Positions 5,703 to 9,649 of a stretch of 9,649 nt of DNA are shown piece after piece. Within the stretch, counting starts at the first letter, position 1. Each line of letters starts with the position of its first letter. The position numbers and the translations under genes were made by a program. Below the pieces are notes generated by a model. The model worked only from the letters and a program-made list of their open reading frames with translations, had not been told where the DNA came from and did no database searches. Origin of the DNA: an uncultured Desulfobacterales bacterium (GTDB lineage: Bacteria; Desulfobacterota; Desulfobacteria; Desulfobacterales; JAFDCJ01); assembly GCA_945787595.1 (NCBI GenBank), contig CALZJV010000442.1, positions 1 through 9,649 on the forward strand, read 5' to 3'.

Positions 5703-7376
5703 ATGACACGCTGCCTGCACCGGATCGTTTTAATCGGCTGTGTTCAGATCATTTTGAGTACGGGCGTAGCCCTGGCCACCGATCATAAAATCGCCGAGAT
5801 TATCAGAAACAAGGTTGAACAAATCAGGACCACAGAGACACTGCAAATCGATGACGTCCAGATTGCCTCCATCACCGTTTTGCCCGAACTCTATGAAAAT
5901 ACTGGATTTCAGCGACTCTGGACCAACTCCCAAAATGTTGAAGACCTTTTCAATGCAATCAGAACTATTGATGAAGATGGTCTTCATCCGGATGATTATC
6001 ACTTTTCGAAAATCGAACAATTGCGATCCCGGATCGATTCCGGTACCTCTTATGATCCCACACTTTTAGCGGATTTTGATATATTGCTCACAGACAGCTT
6101 GGTCCGCCTGAGCTATCACCTTATTTTCGGCAAGGTCGATCCTGAAGACCATCATCCCCACTGGAATCTTGCGGTCGAAATCGATGATGATAAGCCTGTT
6201 GTTGCCATACAGGAGATACTGGCTGCCGGCAATCTTGCAAAAGAAATTGAAGCGCTCCGACCGCAGAATATTATTTACAGCAAATTTAAATCTGCACTCA
6301 AGAAATATCGTGCCATAAAAACAAATGGGGGCTGGGATCCGTTGCCTGAGGGCCCAACCCTCAAAAAAGAAATGAAGGATAACCGTATTTTGCGTTTGCG
6401 CAAGCGCCTGAAAATCACCAGTGACCTCGAGACGGACGCTTCAAATTCTGAAAGCTTTGACGACCAGCTTGAGCAAGCGGTTATCCGGTTTCAGAACCGG
6501 CACCATCTCACCGCCGACGGTGCGGTGGGCAAGCAGACGCTTGAGGCACTCAATGTTCCGGTTGAAGACCGGATCGATCAGATCCGGATTAATCTGGAAC
6601 GGACGCGATGGGTGCTGCATGCGATCAGCGGCCAATTTGTCATTGCTGACATTGCCGGTTTCGAAGTGTTTGTTTATAAAGATAATGAAATTGTCTGGAC
6701 CAGCCGCGTTCAGGTTGGAAGGCCCTATCGCCGGACACCGGTATTTAAAGCAGAAATCACATATCTAGATTTGAATCCAACCTGGACGATCCCACCGGGT
6801 ATCCTTGCTAAAGATATCCTTCCGGCCGTCAAAAAAGATCCCAAATATTTAAAGGACCGCAATATCAAAGTCATCGATCGCACCGGAAAAGCGGTTAACC
6901 AGGATACGATTGATTGGTCGAAATACACCGGTCGCAATTTTCCCTACCAGCTTCGCCAGGACCCCGGACCCGATAACGCTATGGGACTGATAAAAATAAT
7001 GTTTCCCAACAAACACCTCGTTTTCATTCACGACACCCCCAGCAAATCCCTGTTTGAACGCACCGATCGCACCTTTAGCTCCGGCTGTATCCGCACTGAA
7101 AAGCCCTTTGAACTCGCCCAAATTTTACTGAACGACCCCGACAAGTGGAACGAAAATAGCTTTAAGCAGGCCATCGATTCCGGACGAACCCAAACGGTCA
7201 TGCTTCCCAAACCGGTGCCGATCTTGCTGTTTTACTGGACGGCGGCTGTGGAACCGGACGGCACTGTGCGTTTTAAAAAAGATCCGTATGAAAGAGATGC
7301 CGAGGTCCTAAAAGGCTTGGAGGGAAACTTTAAATTCAGAAAACGCCCGGTCGGGCAAAAAAGACAGACGCTGTAA
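5703..7376 (+). CDS. L,D-transpeptidase of the LdtD/YcbB type
   Basis: This periplasmic enzyme should form 3-3 (mDAP-mDAP) cross-links between peptidoglycan stem peptides. The 557-residue protein starts with a Sec signal peptide (about 1-25, cleavage after ALA). A YcbB-type scaffold region follows at about 45-230 (for example YENTGFQRLW and DEDGLHPDDY). A peptidoglycan-binding domain lies at about 230-285 (LEQAVIRFQNRHHLTADGAVG), and the YkuD catalytic domain at about 305-495. Catalytic residues are present: H443 in FIHDTP and the nucleophile C462 in SSGCIR. E. coli LdtD has about 615 residues, so the length is close. GGAA at 5691-5694 precedes the ATG by eight bases. LIGC at residues 10-13 mimics a lipobox but sits too close to the N-terminus, so signal peptidase I is more likely. 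It may have shared a transcript with the broken binding-protein gene upstream. The frame is intact and looks functional. Confidence 0.93.
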   Translation: MTRCLHRIVLIGCVQIILSTGVALATDHKIAEIIRNKVEQIRTTETLQIDDVQIASITVLPELYENTGFQRLWTNSQNVEDLFNAIRTIDEDGLHPDDYHFSKIEQLRSRIDSGTSYDPTLLADFDILLTDSLVRLSYHLIFGKVDPEDHHPHWNLAVEIDDDKPVVAIQEILAAGNLAKEIEALRPQNIIYSKFKSALKKYRAIKTNGGWDPLPEGPTLKKEMKDNRILRLRKRLKITSDLETDASNSESFDDQLEQAVIRFQNRHHLTADGAVGKQTLEALNVPVEDRIDQIRINLERTRWVLHAISGQFVIADIAGFEVFVYKDNEIVWTSRVQVGRPYRRTPVFKAEITYLDLNPTWTIPPGILAKDILPAVKKDPKYLKDRNIKVIDRTGKAVNQDTIDWSKYTGRNFPYQLRQDPGPDNAMGLIKIMFPNKHLVFIHDTPSKSLFERTDRTFSSGCIRTEKPFELAQILLNDPDKWNENSFKQAIDSGRTQTVMLPKPVPILLFYWTAAVEPDGTVRFKKDPYERDAEVLKGLEGNFKFRKRPVGQKRQTL

Positions 7377-7383
7377 TTTCAAC

Positions 7384-7470
7384 CTTTTTATAGATTATAT
7401 CGGTGCTGACCGGAAAAATGTTCACTGGGAGATGATTCGTGAAACCATGGAAAGTGTCCCAAATCTTTCT
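7384..7470 (+). pseudogene. malQ: Tail fragment of 4-alpha-glucanotransferase (malQ-like)
   Basis: In the frame through 7393 the sequence reads DYIGADRKNVHWEMIRETME, then SVPNLSVFP. This resembles the C-terminal part of MalQ-type 4-alpha-glucanotransferases, which have a Y-[LI]-G-x-x-x-x-x-[IV]-H-W-x-x-IR run followed by SVA-type sequence and a PLQD motif. The match ends where the PLQD motif should be, and the frame stops at TAG (7498-7500). It begins right after the ldtD stop codon with no start of its own. The fragment is short, so the family call is from motif memory and only moderately sure. It overlaps the start of the glgP tail. Confidence 0.5.
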
Positions 7471-7708
7471 GTTTTCCCATGGCGATCGGGATCTGTTTAG
7501 AGCGATTGTGGACTCGTTAGTGGATCACGACGAATATTTGCTGCTTGCCGACTATGCGGCATACATCGATTGCCATGACCGTGCAGCCACTGCCTATCGG
7601 GAAGCGCAATTATGGGCTCGCATGTCCATACTCAACACAGCGCGCTGCGGCTTCTTTTCTTCGGATCGCACCATGCGGCAGTACTGTGACAAGATCTGGA
7701 ATGATTGA
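7439..7708 (+). pseudogene. glgP: C-terminal fragment of glycogen phosphorylase
   Basis: From about 7463 this frame matches the last 80 or so residues of glycogen/maltodextrin phosphorylase: FSHGDRDLFRAIVDSL, HDEYLLLADYAAYIDC, AYREAQLWARMSILNTARCG and FSSDRTMRQYCDKIW. The family is usually about 800 or more residues and its pyridoxal-phosphate lysine lies upstream of this part, so the fragment cannot be a phosphorylase. A GTG at 7439 is preceded by GGGAG (7427-7431) at seven bases, so an 89-residue peptide could in principle be translated, although that site is ancestral malQ-like sequence. It ends at TGA 7706-7708, overlapping the ATG of the AraC fragment by eight bases. The upstream join to the malQ tail lies near 7460-7475. 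Confidence 0.8.
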
Positions 7709-8045
7709 ATATCTCGGCAAACTAGATAAGGACAACATTATCGATCGGGTCACGGCCGTCATTATCGACATGCTTCCCTCGGGGGGTGTGGCCGACGAGA
7801 AAGTCGCTGGGCAACTTAACATGAGCGTGCGCAGCCTTCAGCGCAGGCTCAAAGAGGCGGGAACAACTTTTCGCACGCTTCTTGAAGCGGTCCGCAAGGA
7901 TTTGGCCGCAACTTATATACGCGATCCGGATATCGAGTTGGTTGAAGTCGCCTTTCTTTTGGGTTTTTCTGATCAAAGCGCTTTCTCGCGGGCTTTCAAG
8001 AGGTGGACAGGCTGCTCTCCGAGTGAGGCCCGGAAGTCCGAATAG
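7701..8045 (+). pseudogene. AraC-family DNA-binding domain, N-terminal domain lost
   Basis: From the ATG at 7701 the frame gives 114 residues that match the C-terminal part of long AraC-family regulators of the type with an Arabinose_bd-like N-terminal domain. It has a linker region (KLDKDNIIDRVTAVIIDMLP), then the first helix-turn-helix (VADEKVAGQLNMSVRSLQRR) and the second (LVEVAFLLGFSDQSAFSRAF) ending in the standard FKRWTGCSPSEARK. Full members have about 330-340 residues, so roughly the first 220 are missing. The DNA-binding domain itself looks undamaged, and with the start overlapping the glgP-tail stop (ATGATTGA) it might still be made as a stand-alone DNA-binding protein. Nothing upstream at this start resembles a strong ribosome site. 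I call it a truncated gene, with possible residual function. Confidence 0.8.
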
Positions 8046-8391
8046 TTATCTGCTTAGGTAACACGGCCCTGCTCAAGCACTTGAGGTTGCTGCATCTCTC
8101 TCGGTTTCTATTCCCAGGTTGACTTCATAGGCCCTGACCGGCCGCGAAAATCCCTTCGCTTCTAATGTATTCTGTCAATTTTAAAAAAAAACTGAGCAAA
8201 ATGAATCTACTTTTGGAAATTCGACACGGCTGAGCTCGTCGCAGGCTGCGGTTTGCTTGTTTTAAAATCGATAAAGCGTAGCGTCATCAATATTCAACAT
8301 TCGATGTTGGACGTTCGATGTTCGACGTTCGACGTTTATTTTTTCAGTTCTTCCCGTACAAAAACAAGCTAGCGCTTATGGGACTAAGCCC
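8046..8391. other. Spacer between AraC fragment and glycosyltransferase 2
   Basis: These 346 bp lie between convergent genes. The only structure found is the composite repeat at about 8258-8375. I saw no GC hairpin followed by a T-run that would be a clear terminator for either side. Confidence 0.55.
8258..8375 (-). repeat. Composite non-coding repeat, copy 2, 3' of glycosyltransferase 2
   Basis: On the minus strand, just after the glycosyltransferase stop, comes CCCATAAGCGCTAGCT, then a GTACGGG/GAACTGAAAAA stretch, then a long heptamer array, then GAATATTGATGACGCTACGC. The heptamers (plus strand 8291-8339) are TATTCAA, CATTCGA, TGTTGGA, CGTTCGA, TGTTCGA, CGTTCGA, CGTTTAT in exact register. 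The block order matches the copy at 3535-3630. Confidence 0.55.
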
Positions 8392-9564
8392 CTAAGTTCT
8401 ACTCTGCTGCTGCTTTATCGCTTTTTCAATCCACTTTGCCGTATTGGCGGCACCGTTCAGATCGATATTGACACTTGGCCGCGGGGACCGGGAAATCCAT
8501 TGATCCATGAGAATGGCAAGGCGTTCGGGGCGAAGGTCCTCATCTTCCAGCACCCTTAACGCTCCTAAATCGGCCAGCCGTCCCGCTCGCAGCCGTTGCT
8601 CGCGATTCTGGCCAAACGGCCACACCAAAGCCGGCGCTCCGCTGGCCAGGAGGTTCATGGTAGTATTATATCCTCCCATGCTGACGGACAGATCGGCGCC
8701 CGCCAGATAGGACAAAAAGTCCCTTGCAAACCGTGTCACCTGCACGTTGCTTCCGGCGCTTTTTTTCAGACGATCAAATTCTTTTTGATCCAGAAAAGGG
8801 CCGGTGAATACCTCCAGATGACAGCGGCTATCCAACTCCAGCCGACCAAATGCCCGCATAACGGCTTTCAGAATGGGGGCGCCCACATTTCCGCCGCCCG
8901 CGCTGGCGATGATCAGAATGTCTTCCTCGCCTATTTTCAATTCCTTTCGGATCCTTTTGCCGGCATCCGGTGAGGGTTTGGGGGTAATATACCCGGTATA
9001 CGCCACGGGTATGGCAATTTGATCAAATTGATCGAACGTTTCGCTAATCCTTACCAGTTTGGGATCGGCATGAACCAACACCGCATTAAAATAGCGGTTG
9101 AGCGTCTTTACCACCCGCGATTCGTGCTTGTCCCGATCTTCCTTTTCTACAAGTATGTCCCGCACGCTGCACACCACTGATCCGCAAGGCAGTCTCTTTT
9201 CATCCACGGCCTGCAATACCGGATCGATTTCAAAACGAAAGGCCTTGCGACCGAATGGATAAAGCTCGATCAGAAACACATCCGGTTTTTCCGCCTCCAA
9301 GAGGGCAAACAGGCGTTTTTGCCGCTCTTCTTTGACCTGATCCAGCGTGGCATTTTTCTGCGTACTAAAAAGCCCTTTGAATTCCCGGTTCATCTGCAGG
9401 TCGGGGAGATGAACTTCCCGGACATGGTCCGCCAGACCTGTGGCAATCTGGGGACCGCCGCTGACCAGGATCACCTTATGATCGGACAACGCCTTGCAGA
9501 TCTCAAGACTGCGGAAGAGATGGCCGATACCCAGAACATGCTGACAATATTGAATAATTTTCAT
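8392..9564 (-). CDS. COG4671-type GT-B glycosyltransferase (paralogue 2)
   Basis: The 390-residue product is a second predicted GT-B glycosyltransferase, closely parallel to the one at 2123-3292. It keeps the same motifs at the same positions: GHLFRSL (14-20), ELYPFGR (100-106), CSVRDILVEK (132-141), VHADP (164-168), the ASAGGG loop (220-225), GGYNTTMNLL (297-306), PALVWP (311-316) and REQRLRAGR (321-329). It has no signal peptide or membrane helix, so it should use a nucleotide sugar in the cytoplasm or at the inner membrane face. The acceptor is unknown. The two copies diverge most in residues 61-80 and after 330. The second stretch ends the C-lobe and could change donor or acceptor choice; that is an inference. 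The gene stands alone, flanked on both sides by heptamer arrays. No clear Shine-Dalgarno precedes the ATG at 9564. Confidence 0.88.
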   Translation of the reverse strand: MKIIQYCQHVLGIGHLFRSLEICKALSDHKVILVSGGPQIATGLADHVREVHLPDLQMNREFKGLFSTQKNATLDQVKEERQKRLFALLEAEKPDVFLIELYPFGRKAFRFEIDPVLQAVDEKRLPCGSVVCSVRDILVEKEDRDKHESRVVKTLNRYFNAVLVHADPKLVRISETFDQFDQIAIPVAYTGYITPKPSPDAGKRIRKELKIGEEDILIIASAGGGNVGAPILKAVMRAFGRLELDSRCHLEVFTGPFLDQKEFDRLKKSAGSNVQVTRFARDFLSYLAGADLSVSMGGYNTTMNLLASGAPALVWPFGQNREQRLRAGRLADLGALRVLEDEDLRPERLAILMDQWISRSPRPSVNIDLNGAANTAKWIEKAIKQQQSRT

Positions 9565-9572
9565 ATTTATAG

Positions 9573-9600
9573 GTTCATCGTTCAGGGTTCAGAGGTTCAA
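9573..9600. repeat. Heptanucleotide tandem array upstream of glycosyltransferase 2
   Basis: Four 7-bp units in register: GTTCATC, GTTCAGG, GTTCAGA, GGTTCAA. The array starts only 8 bp from the start codon at 9564, so it occupies the place of the ribosome site. Confidence 0.7.
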
Positions 9601-9614
9601 CCTGCATTGACTTA

Positions 9615-9641
9615 GACAGGATTTACAGGATCTACAAGATT
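9615..9641. repeat. Nonanucleotide tandem repeat
   Basis: Three 9-bp units in register: GACAGGATT, TACAGGATC, TACAAGATT, followed by a T-run at the window edge. The period differs from the 7-bp arrays. Confidence 0.65.
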
Positions 9642-9649
9642 ATTTTTTT

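Noticed and set aside
5712..5741. LIGC in the ldtD signal as a lipobox
   Set aside because: The cysteine is at residue 13 with almost no hydrophobic stretch before it, and a better Sec cleavage site (ALA, residue 25) follows.
7345..7362. GCCCGGTCGGGC followed by an A-run at the end of ldtD as a terminator
   Set aside because: The loop would be too tight for the longer stem, the run is A rather than T on the transcribed sense, and it lies inside the coding sequence.
7545..7700. Extension of the AraC frame upstream to an ATG at 7545
   Set aside because: The region 7545-7700 codes for the glgP tail in another frame. The AraC similarity begins only around 7704.
1375..9600. Heptamer arrays as CRISPR
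   Set aside because: The units are 7 bp, contiguous and without spacers, so they do not have CRISPR architecture.

Overview
The window reads as chromosomal DNA of a Gram-negative bacterium with moderate GC, most likely a sulfate-reducing deltaproteobacterium of the Desulfobacterales type. That placement is an inference. It rests on a Sec-exported LdtD-type L,D-transpeptidase, a lipobox-bearing binding protein, a sensor-linked class III cyclase, and long spacers packed with short degenerate repeats. No RNA gene, CRISPR array, integrase or intact transposase was seen.

Layout: positions 1-1353 (minus) hold a class III nucleotide cyclase with an N-terminal V4R-like sensor domain, cut off at its C-terminus by the window edge. 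Positions 1354-2122 are a spacer with heptanucleotide repeats, a perfect inverted pair of REP-like sequences and two possible short gene remnants. Positions 2123-4439 (minus) hold a COG4671-type GT-B glycosyltransferase and a signal-less CE4-like polysaccharide deacetylase, 355 bp apart. Positions 4440-4940 are a spacer with a MITE-like palindromic repeat. On the plus strand come a frameshifted and internally deleted family 3 solute-binding lipoprotein (4941-5650) and an intact LdtD-type L,D-transpeptidase (5703-7376). Then follow three abutting C-terminal gene tails: malQ (about 7384-7470), glgP (about 7460-7708) and an AraC-family DNA-binding domain (7701-8045). Positions 8392-9564 (minus) hold a second COG4671-type glycosyltransferase, about 45% identical to the first by hand count and ungapped over 330 residues.

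The intact genes point to envelope work: two paralogous cytoplasmic glycosyltransferases and a deacetylase that could build and de-N-acetylate a surface glycan precursor, plus a periplasmic enzyme that makes 3-3 peptidoglycan cross-links. No flippase, polymerase or sugar-nucleotide gene is present, so the pathway cannot be named. The cyclase is probably unrelated signalling.

The most unusual signal is non-coding. Degenerate tandem arrays with an exact 7-bp period lie just upstream of all four minus-strand genes (1375-1402, 3413-3440, 4482-4509, 9573-9600). Related arrays also sit inside a composite repeat found 3' of two of them (about 3535-3630 and 8258-8375). The tail-to-tail fossil at 7384-8045 is the second notable structure. 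Together they suggest a repeat-rich, decaying accessory region more than a complete new enzymatic system.
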